The position numbers and the translations under genes are program-made. Shown piece by piece: positions 1 through 8,194 of a stretch of DNA of 19,278 nt. The notes under the pieces were generated by a model that was not told where the DNA came from, ran no database searches, and worked only from the letters and a program-made list of their open reading frames with translations. This DNA is from CAVRTJ01 sp046704825 (GTDB lineage: Bacteria > Acidobacteriota > UBA4820 > DSQY01), in assembly GCA_046704825.1 (NCBI GenBank), contig JBJKRE010000320.1, positions 1-19,278 of the forward strand, in the 5' to 3' direction. The number at the start of each line of letters is the position of its first letter. Position 1 is the stretch's first letter.

Positions 1-822
1 CCAGATCGACTCCCCCTTTCTGGCCTTGGCGTCGCTCAGCGTGAGGTAGCCGTACCGGTCGGCGGGGGCGTCCGTCGTCAGGTGCAGCAGGGTGTAGTCG
101 AGTTCGTGGTCGGTCCTCACCAGATCGGCGCCCACGGACGTACTCTCGGTGGTCACCGAACCGCACCCGCAGTCCGCGTACTGGTACCGCCAGCGCATCT
201 CCAGAGACTGGGCTTCGGACTCGGTGGCGATGCAGTGGTTGTTCGTCAGGACGTGGTTGTAGGGGGATACCAGCGATCCCGTGCAGGCGTAGATACCCCC
301 GTCCGCCCCCTGAAAGAGCATCCTGCCGACCGCGTCTCCGGCGGCCTGCATGCCTGCGGCGTAACACGCCGGATCCTTGAGGTCGCTCACCCCGCAGATG
401 GATTCCGGGGCGGGAGCTGGACTGTACTTGACGGGATCGCCGAAGGCCACCTGGTCCACCACGAGCCCCCAGGACTGGGACGCGCCCTCCAGCCAGACTT
501 CCAGCGTCGCCGCCTGGCCGTCCACCGAGGGAAGCCACGAAGGGCCGGCCATAGGCCCCACATGGGCGAAGACCTCCCGACCGTCGGATCCGAACACCAG
601 GAAGAGGTCTTCCGGGCCGACCTGCAGGGTGTCGAGGTGGAATTTAACGAAACTGGCCCCTGGAATCCGGACCTCCTGCCGCCACACGGTCCCCTCCAGG
701 GGATGGGGGCTCTCGATGCGGGCCTGCCACGTATCCCCGACCCGCGCCTGGCCGAACACGGAGAGTCCCGTGAGCATCAGCAAAGCGGACAGCGTCGCCA
801 GTATCCTTCCCCGTTTGACCAT
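1..822 (-). CDS. Secreted trypsin-like serine protease, lysyl-endopeptidase-like (3' part missing)
   Basis: Read on the minus strand from ATG at 822, this frame is open for 274 codons and leaves the window at position 1. The C-terminal part is therefore outside. Residues 1-26 look like a signal peptide: basic VKRGR, then a hydrophobic stretch, ending GQA. Residues 27-135 resemble a beta-rich N-terminal domain. From about 140 there is a Cys-bearing stretch and then a chymotrypsin-fold protease start: CTGSLVSPYNHVLTNNHC carries the probable catalytic His196, and DYTLLHL carries the probable catalytic Asp242. The catalytic Ser would lie beyond the edge. The SIC...C...CTGSLV pattern recalls extracellular lysyl endopeptidase (Achromobacter protease I) relatives of family S1; this is from memory. 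A GGGAGGG Shine-Dalgarno lies about 7 nt before the ATG. The protein probably degrades extracellular or periplasmic protein. The protease fold is well supported, the specificity is not. Confidence 0.85.
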   Translation of the reverse strand, partial: MVKRGRILATLSALLMLTGLSVFGQARVGDTWQARIESPHPLEGTVWRQEVRIPGASFVKFHLDTLQVGPEDLFLVFGSDGREVFAHVGPMAGPSWLPSVDGQAATLEVWLEGASQSWGLVVDQVAFGDPVKYSPAPAPESICGVSDLKDPACYAAGMQAAGDAVGRMLFQGADGGIYACTGSLVSPYNHVLTNNHCIATESEAQSLEMRWRYQYADCGCGSVTTESTSVGADLVRTDHELDYTLLHLTTDAPADRYGYLTLSDAKARKGESIW

Positions 823-871
823 AGGAACACCCTCCCTTATCGAACCGGTTCCCTCATTCGTCGTTGCCCAC

Positions 872-900
872 ACGTTACCGGACCGACGGGCCGGGGTCAA
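872..900 (-). promoter_or_regulatory. Candidate sigma-70 promoter for the protease gene
   Basis: On the minus strand TTGACC (900-895) is followed after 17 nt by TAACGT (877-872). This gives a start point about 40 nt upstream of the protease ATG. The -35 matches 5/6 and the -10 only 3/6, so it is a plausible guess. Confidence 0.4.
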
Positions 901-910
901 TCGGGATGGA

Positions 911-1100
911 CATTTTCGATTTGGGAACCGGGAATTGGGATTGGAAGGACGAAAAGAATGAAGGTGATCATCAATTCTCAAAGCCTAAGGCCGAAAGCCT
1001 AAGGGCTAAAGAAAGGAAATCAGGCGGTGGGGGACGGGCCTTCGATGGCCTCCCGTCTGCCGTAGTCCAAATCCGAAATCCCAAATCCCAATTCCCAAAT
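911..1100. repeat. Intergenic repeat island A: inverted heptad arrays around a palindromic core
   Basis: The 375-bp gap between the divergent protease and lptFG genes holds no convincing gene but has several layers of repeat. At 913-947 there are about five 7-bp units (TTTTCGA, TTTGGGA, ACCGGGA, ATTGGGA, TTGGAAG). At 1066-1100 the same motif appears in inverse orientation (TCCAAA, TCCGAAA, TCCCAAA, TCCCAAT, TCCCAAA). At 980-1014 there is a second heptad family (AAAGCCT, AAGGCCG, AAAGCCT, AAGGGCT, AAAGAAA). At about 1033-1057 lies an imperfect hairpin, GACGGGCC TTCGAT GGCCTCCCGTC. The same modules recur in islands B and C. The element is thus itself an inverted repeat of about 190 bp. Function is unknown; no transposase is nearby. 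Confidence 0.75.
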
Positions 1101-1197
1101 GTCCTTCTCACCGCCTCACTGTTCAAATAGATGGAGTCCCTGAGCCTGCCGCTTTCCAAGCGGGGGGCGCGCAGGATACCATGGGGCGGGAGGTGCG

Positions 1198-3507
1198 ATG
1201 CGGCTGAAGATTCTCAACCGATACATCCTGAAGGAAATGACGGGGCCCTTTCTCATCGGCCTCGCCGTATACACTCTCCTCTTCCTGATCCAGCTGCTCT
1301 TCCAGCTCGCAAACCTCGTGATCCAGCAGGGCCTGTCTGCCGGGGTGAGCTTCCTCATCTTCCTTCTGAGCCTGCCCGGCCTCCTGGCCTACACCATCCC
1401 GGTGGCGCTCCTCCTCGGCACGATCATCGCTTACGGCCGCCTCTCCTCTGACAGCGAGATCATCGCAATCCGCGCCAGCGGCATCCGGGGGGGGAAACTG
1501 CTCATCGCCCCGCTCTATTTCGCCGGCGCGGCAACCGTCGTCATGCTGGTCTTCAACGTATGGCTCATCCCCTACGCCCGCTTCACCATGGACCGCATCC
1601 AGGGCGACTCCACGCAGGCCATCAAGCTCGTCAGGCTGCTCCGGCCGGGCGTCTTCTTCGACCGCATTCCGGGCGTCCTCCTGTACGCCCGGCGCGTCAA
1701 CGAGCAGAAAGCCCGGTACGAGGACGTCCTGGTGTTCCAGAAGGAGCATCGGTCGGAGGACATCCTGACCCTCGCGCGCTACGGGCGGACGGTGAGCTCA
1801 CCCGCTTCGGGAACCCTCCAGTTCCTGCTCGAGGACGGCGAGACCGTCCGCTTCGACCGCCGAGACCCCGGGAAGGTCCAGCGGTCGAGCTTCAAGGAGC
1901 AGACGCTCACGGTACAAACGTCCGGCGGCTCGACCGGCGGAGGCCAGAGGAGTCTGTCGGAGTACACCACGTCGGAGCTCTTAGGGCGCCTCAAGCTGCC
2001 GCCCCAGTCCAAGGACCCCGAACTCATCCGGAAGGACCGCTACGCCTGGCTTTACGAGCTGAACCGACGCTTCGCGGCCTCGCTGGCCGTCCTCTTCTTC
2101 GTCCTGGTAGGGGTACCGCTCGGCATGGTCAACGTGAGGGGTGGAAAGGGCGCGGGCTTCAGCCTCTCGCTCATCGTGCTGCTGGGGTACTGGATCCTGA
2201 ACTCGGCGCTGGGCGACCTCGCCCTCGCCGGACGGATGCACCCGTGGCTTGCGGCGTGGCTGCCGGATATCCTCCTGCTGGTCGCGGGCCTCTGGCTCAT
2301 GCGCATCCGCAACCGCATGACCGCGCCCGGATGGATCCGTCTCTTCCTCCTCCTCTTCCCCGCCCGGCGAGCCCCGCAGGCCGGTCCGGACCGGGCGTCG
2401 AAGGGCTCGGTGCGCCTCACGCGGGGCGTCCCCATCCTGGATCGCTACGTCTTCAAGCGCATGCTGCGCTTCCTGGTCCTCATATCGGCCTCCATCATTC
2501 TGCTGGACTGGCTCATCGAGGCCAGGGGGCTGTCCGAGTTCGTGACGAACCGGCACCAGTTCCACCTTCTGATGCGCTACCTCGTGGACCAGACGCCGGG
2601 CATCCTCATGATGCTCGCCCCCTTCGCCGTCCTCATGACGGTTCTCGTGACCTTCGGCGTCCTGGAGCGGTCCAACGAGGTGATCGCCATCAAGGCCTCG
2701 GGCATCAGCCTGTACCGGCTCGCCATGCCCGCCGTGATCCTGGGCTGCCTGGCCTGCGTGTTCCTCTGGTCCATGAGCGAAGCCGTCGTCCCGGGGGCGA
2801 GCCGGACCGCTCAGACCCTGAGGGACCGCATCAAGGGCTACACGTCGCGGAACGTGGCCAGCGCCATGGACGTCTGGCTCTTCGCACCGGACCGTCAGGA
2901 GCTATTCCACTACAACCACTACGACGCGAAGACGAAGGGCTTCCAGGGTTTCTCCATCTACAAGCTGGACAAGACGGATTTCAGGCTCGAGAGCCGGTTC
3001 TTCGCAAAGAACGCCGACTTTTCGGCCCCCGACACCCTGCGGTACACGGACGGCTGGCGGTGGCGGCGCGCCGGCTCGAAAACGTTCGAAATGCTTCCAC
3101 ACGGGCGCCTGGGGGTGGGCGTCCCCAAGAGCTATTTCGTGATCCCGGCTTTCATGGAAGCCCGGTACTTCAACTCGCACGACCTGCGGAAGCTCATCGG
3201 CCAGCTGCAGGAGCGGGGCTACCCGACTTACCAGCAGCGAATGGACTACTACCAGAAGTACTCGGACGCCGCCGCGCCGCTCGTGCTGCTGATCATCGGG
3301 CTGCCCTTCGCCTTCATGACGGGGCGCAGGGGCTCGCTCTACGGGATCGCCATCGCCCTGACGCTGGTGATCGCCTACTACGCCCTGTCGGCCATCTTCA
3401 ATTCCATCGGCGTGATGCTCTGGCTGGACCCCTCGCTGGCGGCCTGGACACCGACCATTCTCTTCGCACTTGCGGGAGGCTATCTCCTGCTGAACATCCG
3501 CACCTGA
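1198..3507 (+). CDS. LptF-LptG fusion: LPS-export ABC transporter permease (YjgP/YjgQ family)
   Basis: 769 residues, about twice the length of one YjgP/YjgQ permease. Residues 1-~375 form a complete LptF-like unit: N-terminal RYILKEM, membrane helices, then SEIIAIRASGI (the cytoplasmic coupling-helix region), a periplasmic beta-jellyroll and C-terminal helices (ASLAVLFFVLVGVPLG). After a basic linker (~375-411), residues 412-769 repeat the plan: DRYVFKRMLRFL, helices, NEVIAIKASGISLYRLA, a periplasmic domain (~520-660) and helices (APLVLLIIGLPFAF). In most diderms LptF and LptG are separate chains that pair in LptB2FG to extract LPS from the inner membrane. Here one chain would supply the whole membrane part; LptB is not in the window. 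ATG 1198 has GGGAGGTG just upstream. No frameshift is evident at the junction. Only weak promoter-like sequence precedes it. Confidence 0.93.
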   Translation: MRLKILNRYILKEMTGPFLIGLAVYTLLFLIQLLFQLANLVIQQGLSAGVSFLIFLLSLPGLLAYTIPVALLLGTIIAYGRLSSDSEIIAIRASGIRGGKLLIAPLYFAGAATVVMLVFNVWLIPYARFTMDRIQGDSTQAIKLVRLLRPGVFFDRIPGVLLYARRVNEQKARYEDVLVFQKEHRSEDILTLARYGRTVSSPASGTLQFLLEDGETVRFDRRDPGKVQRSSFKEQTLTVQTSGGSTGGGQRSLSEYTTSELLGRLKLPPQSKDPELIRKDRYAWLYELNRRFAASLAVLFFVLVGVPLGMVNVRGGKGAGFSLSLIVLLGYWILNSALGDLALAGRMHPWLAAWLPDILLLVAGLWLMRIRNRMTAPGWIRLFLLLFPARRAPQAGPDRASKGSVRLTRGVPILDRYVFKRMLRFLVLISASIILLDWLIEARGLSEFVTNRHQFHLLMRYLVDQTPGILMMLAPFAVLMTVLVTFGVLERSNEVIAIKASGISLYRLAMPAVILGCLACVFLWSMSEAVVPGASRTAQTLRDRIKGYTSRNVASAMDVWLFAPDRQELFHYNHYDAKTKGFQGFSIYKLDKTDFRLESRFFAKNADFSAPDTLRYTDGWRWRRAGSKTFEMLPHGRLGVGVPKSYFVIPAFMEARYFNSHDLRKLIGQLQERGYPTYQQRMDYYQKYSDAAAPLVLLIIGLPFAFMTGRRGSLYGIAIALTLVIAYYALSAIFNSIGVMLWLDPSLAAWTPTILFALAGGYLLLNIRT

Positions 3508-3582
3508 AGCGGTTTGCCGGGCGCCGCTTCCGCATCATCCGGCAGGCGGGCGGGGCACCCAGTGCCGGGAATAAGGTTCCCC

Positions 3583-3604
3583 GCAAGGCCCCGAGGGGCC
3601 CTGC
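3583..3604 (+). terminator. GC-rich hairpin after lptFG (no U-tract)
   Basis: GGCCCC (3587-3592) pairs with GGGGCC (3595-3600), and GCA/TGC can extend the stem past one mismatch. A smaller hairpin, GAAGCGG / CCGCTTC, overlaps the lptFG stop (3506-3530). Neither is followed by a T-run. They may attenuate transcription or be incidental. Confidence 0.3.
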
Positions 3605-3618
3605 GGCAGGCCAGGAAC

Positions 3619-3648
3619 TTGACAGCGGCTTGATTCCGGTGGTAGTTT
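3619..3648 (+). promoter_or_regulatory. Candidate sigma-70 promoter for the M23 peptidase-secA transcript
   Basis: A perfect TTGACA (3619-3624) is followed after 18 nt by TAGTTT (3643-3648), with a TGG extended -10 directly before it. The -10 itself matches only 3/6. It sits in the 203-bp gap after lptFG and about 60 nt before the M23 start, which is a good position for an operon promoter. Confidence 0.45.
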
Positions 3649-3710
3649 TTAGGGCGATTAGAAGAGCCATCCGCCCATGGGGGGAAAGGCATGGAATTCA
3701 AGGTAGCTGC

Positions 3711-4628
3711 ATGAAGAACAGGCGCTTTCACGTTGTTGTACTGCGGGAAGATGGCAAGGAGTACCACAACCGCGTCCTGGAATGGTTTCAGGTCAAGAAG
3801 CACATCACCATAGCGGTGGGGCTCATAGGCGGGCTCACCCTGGGGACGCTTGCCTTCTTCGCCCTTGCTGCCCTCCAGGGGAACCTCGTTCGCCACAACC
3901 TCAAACTGGTCAAGGAAGAACACCAGCTCAAGCTTTCTCTCGCGAAGCTGAGCAAAAGCCTCGACGACGCCCGCACAAGGCTGACCCAGAGCGAGCAGCA
4001 GCTGTCCAGGATGGAGGAACTCGCCCGGCAGCAGAACCTGAAGGTGGACGAGACGGCCGGCGTGGGCGGCGTTGTGCCGAACGAGGGGAAGACCCCGCAG
4101 ATCAAGGTCCCGTCGAGGGACGCGGCCGTCAAGGCCATAGCGGAAGGTATCAGCGACCTCAAGGAACAGGTCGATTCGGTCTATAACGAGACGCAGGACG
4201 TCCAGCGCATACTCGGGCCCCACCTGGAGCGGCTCGCCCACACGCCCTCCATCTGGCCGGTCAAGGGCTTCATCGCCTCCGGCTTCGGAGAGCGGACCAA
4301 CCCCATCGCCGGCGGCCCGGAGTTCCACCCCGGGATCGACATCTCCGCCCCCTACGGCAGCCCCGTAGAGGCGCCGGCGGACGGGCTCGTCATCTTTACG
4401 GGGTGGAAGGACGGCTACGGCAAGTGCATCGAGATCAGCCACGGCAACGGGTACACGACGCGCTACGGCCACCTGTCGAAGATCCTCGTCAAGGTGGGCC
4501 AGCACGTCAAGCGCTGGCAGAAGATCGGCCTCGTCGGGTCCACCGGGTACAGCACGGGTCCTCACCTGCATTACGAAGTCCGGCGGAACGACCATCCTCT
4601 CAACCCCAAGAAGTTCCTCCTCTTCTAG
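3711..4628 (+). CDS. Membrane-anchored M23 (LytM/NlpD-type) peptidoglycan endopeptidase
   Basis: 305 residues from ATG 3711, chosen because AAGGT lies 7 nt upstream and the protein then begins with a short basic cytoplasmic segment. Residues ~32-55 form one membrane helix, and ~60-115 a heptad-rich coiled coil (KLVKEEHQLKLSLAKLSKSL and on), with a further helix at 138-170. The M23 domain starts at WPVKGFIASGFG (182-193). It keeps the zinc-binding set H206-xxx-D210 (FHPGIDI) and H285-L-H287 (GPHLHYEV), plus RYGH with H254. Those residues predict an active zinc metallo-endopeptidase cutting peptidoglycan cross-links in the periplasm, rather than a degenerate activator such as EnvC. The TM-plus-coiled-coil layout is like MepM or the M23 proteins that often precede secA. 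The stop is TAG. A 7-codon mini-ORF (3691-3714) overlaps the start. Confidence 0.92.
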   Translation: MKNRRFHVVVLREDGKEYHNRVLEWFQVKKHITIAVGLIGGLTLGTLAFFALAALQGNLVRHNLKLVKEEHQLKLSLAKLSKSLDDARTRLTQSEQQLSRMEELARQQNLKVDETAGVGGVVPNEGKTPQIKVPSRDAAVKAIAEGISDLKEQVDSVYNETQDVQRILGPHLERLAHTPSIWPVKGFIASGFGERTNPIAGGPEFHPGIDISAPYGSPVEAPADGLVIFTGWKDGYGKCIEISHGNGYTTRYGHLSKILVKVGQHVKRWQKIGLVGSTGYSTGPHLHYEVRRNDHPLNPKKFLLF

Positions 4629-4705
4629 GGCGCCGGCCAGAGGACGCACCGCAGGAATGGTCGCCTTTCCTCGCCTTCCTCAACTTTCAAACGGAGAATA
4701 GAAAT

Positions 4706-7369
4706 ATGTTCATAGATACGGCGCTCGCCAAGCTCTTCGGCACCAAGCACGACCGTGACATCAAGGCCATCCAGCCGCTGGTGTTCGCCGTCAACGAATG
4801 GGAACCGAAGCTCGTCCAGCTCAGCGACGAGGCCCTCCGGGGCAAGACGGCCGAGTTCAAGGCCCGCCTGGAGACCATGACGTCGGACGGGCTGACCGAG
4901 CAGGAAGCCCTGAACGATCTCATGCCGGAGGCCTTCGCCGTGGCCAGGGAGGCGGCCAAGCGAGCCCTTGGCATGCGTCCCTTCGACGTGCAGGTCATCG
5001 GCGGCGTGGTCCTCCACGAAGGCAAGATAGCCGAGATGAAGACCGGTGAAGGCAAGACCCTCGTCGCCGTCCTTCCCGTCTACCTCAACGCCCTGGCGGG
5101 CAAGGGCGTGCACGTGGTGACCGTCAACGATTACCTGGCCCGCCGCGACGCCGACTGGATGGGCCGCGTATACCGCTTCCTGGGTCTGACCGTAGGATGT
5201 ATCCAGCAGGAGATGGACAACGAGGAGCGGCAGGTCGCCTACAGCTGCGACATCACCTACGGGCAGAACAACGAGTTCGGCTTCGACTACCTCAGGGACA
5301 ACATGAAGTACCAGATCGAGGACATGGTCCAGCGCGGCCACCACTTCGCCGTAGTGGACGAAGTAGACTCGATCCTGATCGACGAGGCCCGAACGCCACT
5401 CATCATTTCGGGGCCCTCGGACGAGCGCACCGACAAGTACTATGCGGCCAACAGCATCATCCCGAGCCTGCAGAAGGAAACGGACTACCAGGTCGACGAG
5501 AAGCAGAGGACCGCCACCCTCACCGAAGAGGGTATCGCCAAGGCCGAGAAGATGCTCGGCGTCGAGAACCTCTACGACCCCGCAAACATGGAGATCCTGC
5601 ACTGCGTCAACCAGGGGCTCGTCGCCCACAAGCTCTACCACAAAGACGTGGAGTACATGATCAAGGACGGCGAGGTGATGATCGTCGACGAGTTCACCGG
5701 CCGCATCATGCCGGGCCGGCGCTGGAGCGACGGCCTCCACCAGGCCATCGAAGCCAAGGAGGGCGTGAAGATCCAGCAGGAGAACCAGACGCTGGCGACG
5801 ATCACCTTCCAGAACTACTTCCGGCTCTACGACAAGCTTTCGGGCATGACGGGCACGGCCGACACCGAGGCCGCCGAGTTCGACAACATCTACAAGCTCG
5901 ACGTGGTCGTGATCCCGACGAACAAGCCCATGGTCCGCGAGGACCGCTCCGACCTCGTCTACAAGACCGTCAAGGAGAAGTTCGAGGCGGCGGCCGACGA
6001 GATCAAAGAGGCCCACGAAAAGGGCCAGCCCGTTCTCGTGGGAACGGTCTCAATAGAGACGAGCGAGCGCATGAGCGCCCTGCTTAAGCGGAAGCACGTT
6101 CCGCACGTGGTGCTCAACGCCAAGTACCACGAGAAAGAAGCCGAAATCGTCGCCCAGGCCGGCAGCCGCGGCAGCGTCACCATCGCCACGAACATGGCCG
6201 GCCGCGGCACCGACATTCTCCTCGGCGGTAACCCGGAGGCCCTCGCCAGAACGAAGGCCGACCCGGAGACCCAGCCCGAGGACTACGCCAAGCACCTTGC
6301 GGCCTTCCGCGAAAAGTGCGCGCGGGAGCACGACGAAGTCGTCGAACTGGGCGGCCTGCACATCCTGGGCACCGAGCGCCACGAATCGAGGCGCATCGAC
6401 AACCAGCTGCGCGGCCGTTCAGGCCGTCAGGGCGATCCCGGCTCGTCGCGCTTCTACGTCTCGCTCGAGGACGACCTCATGCGGCTCTTCGGGGGAGACA
6501 GGCTCAAGAACATGATGGGCCGGCTCGGCATGGAAGAGGGCATCCCCATCGAACACTCGTGGGTGTCCAAGTCCATCGAGCGGGCGCAGACGTCCGTAGA
6601 GGGCCGCAACTTCGAGATCCGGAAACACCTCCTCGAATACGACGACGTCATGAACAAGCAGCGCGAGACCATCTACGGCCTCCGCAAGAGAATACTGGCG
6701 CGCGAGGGGCTCCGCGACTACCTGTTCGAGACGGCCCAGGACATCCTCGACTGGGTGCTGGAGGATTACACGGGCCACGACACGACGCCCGTGGACTGGG
6801 ACATGGAAGGCCTCAGGAACCAGATCCTCCGCTTCTTCGGCGTGGACGTCGGCGCCTTTGAAATGAACCAGGAAGAGACCACCCAGTCCGACGTCCGCGA
6901 ACTCATCCTGAAGGCCTACACGGAGAAGTACGAGGAAAAGGAACAGCGCCTCCCGCCCGACATGATGCGCGAGTACGAACGCCTCGTCATGCTTCAGGTC
7001 ATCGACAACCAGTGGAAAGACCACCTGCTCTCCATGGACCACCTCAAGGAGGGCATCGGTCTGCGCGCATACGGCCAGCTCGACCCGCTCGTGGAATACA
7101 AGAAGGAGGGGTTCGCGCTTTTCACGGCCATGATGGACCGCGTCGAAGACGAGATCGTGCGCTACCTGTTCCTGCTCGAGCCGGTGGTTCAGCAGGAAGA
7201 GAAAAAGGTGAAACGCCGCGAGCAGTCCTACTCCTACTCCGCGCCGGACCAGGAAGAGAAGAAGCCCGGCAAGACGGTGGTCCGGAAGGACAAGAAGGTC
7301 GGACGGAACGACCCCTGTCCCTGCGGCTCCGGCAAAAAATACAAGAAATGCTGCGGGGCGGGCGCTTGA
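4706..7369 (+). CDS. secA: SecA, preprotein translocase ATPase
   Basis: 887 residues, normal for SecA. The ATPase drives secretory preproteins through SecYEG. Nucleotide-binding domain 1 has MKTGEGKT (Walker A, 111-118) and VVDEVDSILIDEARTPL (Walker B, about 216-232). The motor region also shows TNMAGRGTDI and GRSGRQGDPGSSRFYVSLED. The helical scaffold has HLLEYDDVMNKQRE, and the helical-wing region has QWKDHLLSMDHLKEGIGLR. The C-terminal SEC-C zinc motif has C871, C873, C882 and C883 (DPCPCGSGKKYKKCC); it binds SecB or the ribosome in other bacteria. ATG 4706 has GGAG 9 nt upstream. It lies 77 nt after the M23 peptidase gene with no clear terminator between, so the two are probably co-transcribed. 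Confidence 0.99.
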   Translation: MFIDTALAKLFGTKHDRDIKAIQPLVFAVNEWEPKLVQLSDEALRGKTAEFKARLETMTSDGLTEQEALNDLMPEAFAVAREAAKRALGMRPFDVQVIGGVVLHEGKIAEMKTGEGKTLVAVLPVYLNALAGKGVHVVTVNDYLARRDADWMGRVYRFLGLTVGCIQQEMDNEERQVAYSCDITYGQNNEFGFDYLRDNMKYQIEDMVQRGHHFAVVDEVDSILIDEARTPLIISGPSDERTDKYYAANSIIPSLQKETDYQVDEKQRTATLTEEGIAKAEKMLGVENLYDPANMEILHCVNQGLVAHKLYHKDVEYMIKDGEVMIVDEFTGRIMPGRRWSDGLHQAIEAKEGVKIQQENQTLATITFQNYFRLYDKLSGMTGTADTEAAEFDNIYKLDVVVIPTNKPMVREDRSDLVYKTVKEKFEAAADEIKEAHEKGQPVLVGTVSIETSERMSALLKRKHVPHVVLNAKYHEKEAEIVAQAGSRGSVTIATNMAGRGTDILLGGNPEALARTKADPETQPEDYAKHLAAFREKCAREHDEVVELGGLHILGTERHESRRIDNQLRGRSGRQGDPGSSRFYVSLEDDLMRLFGGDRLKNMMGRLGMEEGIPIEHSWVSKSIERAQTSVEGRNFEIRKHLLEYDDVMNKQRETIYGLRKRILAREGLRDYLFETAQDILDWVLEDYTGHDTTPVDWDMEGLRNQILRFFGVDVGAFEMNQEETTQSDVRELILKAYTEKYEEKEQRLPPDMMREYERLVMLQVIDNQWKDHLLSMDHLKEGIGLRAYGQLDPLVEYKKEGFALFTAMMDRVEDEIVRYLFLLEPVVQQEEKKVKRREQSYSYSAPDQEEKKPGKTVVRKDKKVGRNDPCPCGSGKKYKKCCGAGA

Positions 7370-7424
7370 CCGTGTCCCGAACGGCTGATACCCTCAACAT
7401 GCATCGACACTTAAGGATGACCTG

Positions 7425-8108
7425 ATGACGCGAAAGGCGGCCAACACTCCCCCTTACGTTCCCAGAAAAGGCCTGAGGGCCGTTCTCGACCACGCCCAGT
7501 CCCACAAGGCGGGTGAAACGCTTTCACGCGAGGAACTGCACAAGCGCGGACTGTCCTCCCACTGGACCTACCCGGCACTCGCGGCGCTCCGCTTCCTGGA
7601 CATTCTGGACGACGACGACAAACTCACGGGCACGCACCTCGCCTTCAGTCAGGAGAAGCCCGACCTGGAGGCCCAGAAAAAGGTGATCCATAAGGCTTAC
7701 GCCGAGTTCTTCAAAACCGTCAGGCTCCCCGTCGAGAGCCTGGACGCCCTGAAGAACGCGTTCCGGGACGTGTACGACCTGAGCGAACGCGTGAACAATT
7801 CCGCGTTTCCCATCTTCCAGTCGCTGGCGGAAGAGTGCGGCATCGAGCTCGTCCGCCAGGACCCGCAGGCCAAAGGAGGAGAAACGGCGGCGAACGCGGA
7901 ATCCTCCGCCCGGGCGGCGGAGGGCGAGTCCGCCGATCCGGTCGCCCTCCTGTCATCGGACTCGCCCGTCCGTATCCGCCACACGGGCTACCAGGTCGTC
8001 ATCAACCTTCAGGTCACCAAGTACACGACCGAGAAGGACCTTATCAAAATGATCAGGACGGCCAACCGGGCCGTCCACCTGATGAAAAAGGCCGGCGACC
8101 GACACTGA
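7425..8108 (+). CDS. Conserved-looking protein of unknown function, possibly DUF5343-like
   Basis: 227 residues; ATG 7425 has AAGGAT 9 nt upstream and starts 55 nt after secA. I do not recognise it with certainty. The N-terminal half (about 10-110) is helical: PYVPRKGLRAVLDHA, then SSHWTYPALAALRFLDILDDDDKLT, then a segment ending FKTVR. This looks like the winged-helix-like start of DUF5343 proteins, which begin Y...L and contain an 'ALRFLGLID' element. Residues ~145-175 are a low-complexity Ala/Glu linker. The C-terminus (~178-220) forms a possible beta-alpha unit, HTGYQVVINLQVTKYTTEKDLIKMIRTAN, also seen at the end of DUF5343-type proteins. There is no signal peptide or TM helix, so it is probably cytoplasmic. 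It shares a transcript direction with the two genes after it. Confidence 0.75.
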   Translation: MTRKAANTPPYVPRKGLRAVLDHAQSHKAGETLSREELHKRGLSSHWTYPALAALRFLDILDDDDKLTGTHLAFSQEKPDLEAQKKVIHKAYAEFFKTVRLPVESLDALKNAFRDVYDLSERVNNSAFPIFQSLAEECGIELVRQDPQAKGGETAANAESSARAAEGESADPVALLSSDSPVRIRHTGYQVVINLQVTKYTTEKDLIKMIRTANRAVHLMKKAGDRH

Positions 8109-8194
8109 CCCGCCGGCGACCGGGTCTTCCGCGGCGGATGCCCCGGAGCGGCTGCACGCGGTACTTTCACCACGCGGGCGAAGGGAGGGTATCG

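Noticed and set aside
82..1002. Plus-strand frame over the left end
   Set aside because: It is opposite the protease gene, which has a signal peptide, catalytic His and Asp motifs and a good Shine-Dalgarno. It then runs into repeat island A.
911..1100. CRISPR array or mobile element end
   Set aside because: The units are 7 bp and contiguous with no spacers. There are no cas genes, transposase or target-site duplications.
1560..3710. Open plus-strand frame running through lptFG into the M23 gene
   Set aside because: The part over lptFG is Arg/Pro/Gly-rich nonsense in an alternative frame; only the portion from ATG 3711 is a real protein.
3480..4649. Long open frame on the minus strand opposite the M23 peptidase gene (389 codons)
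   Set aside because: It is antisense to a clear M23 gene, has no recognisable domain, and long antisense frames are expected at this GC content.
8107..8126. GACCCG/CGGGTC hairpin overlapping the stop of the 227-residue gene
   Set aside because: No T-tract and overlap with coding sequence; the downstream gene is in the same direction, so a terminator is unlikely.
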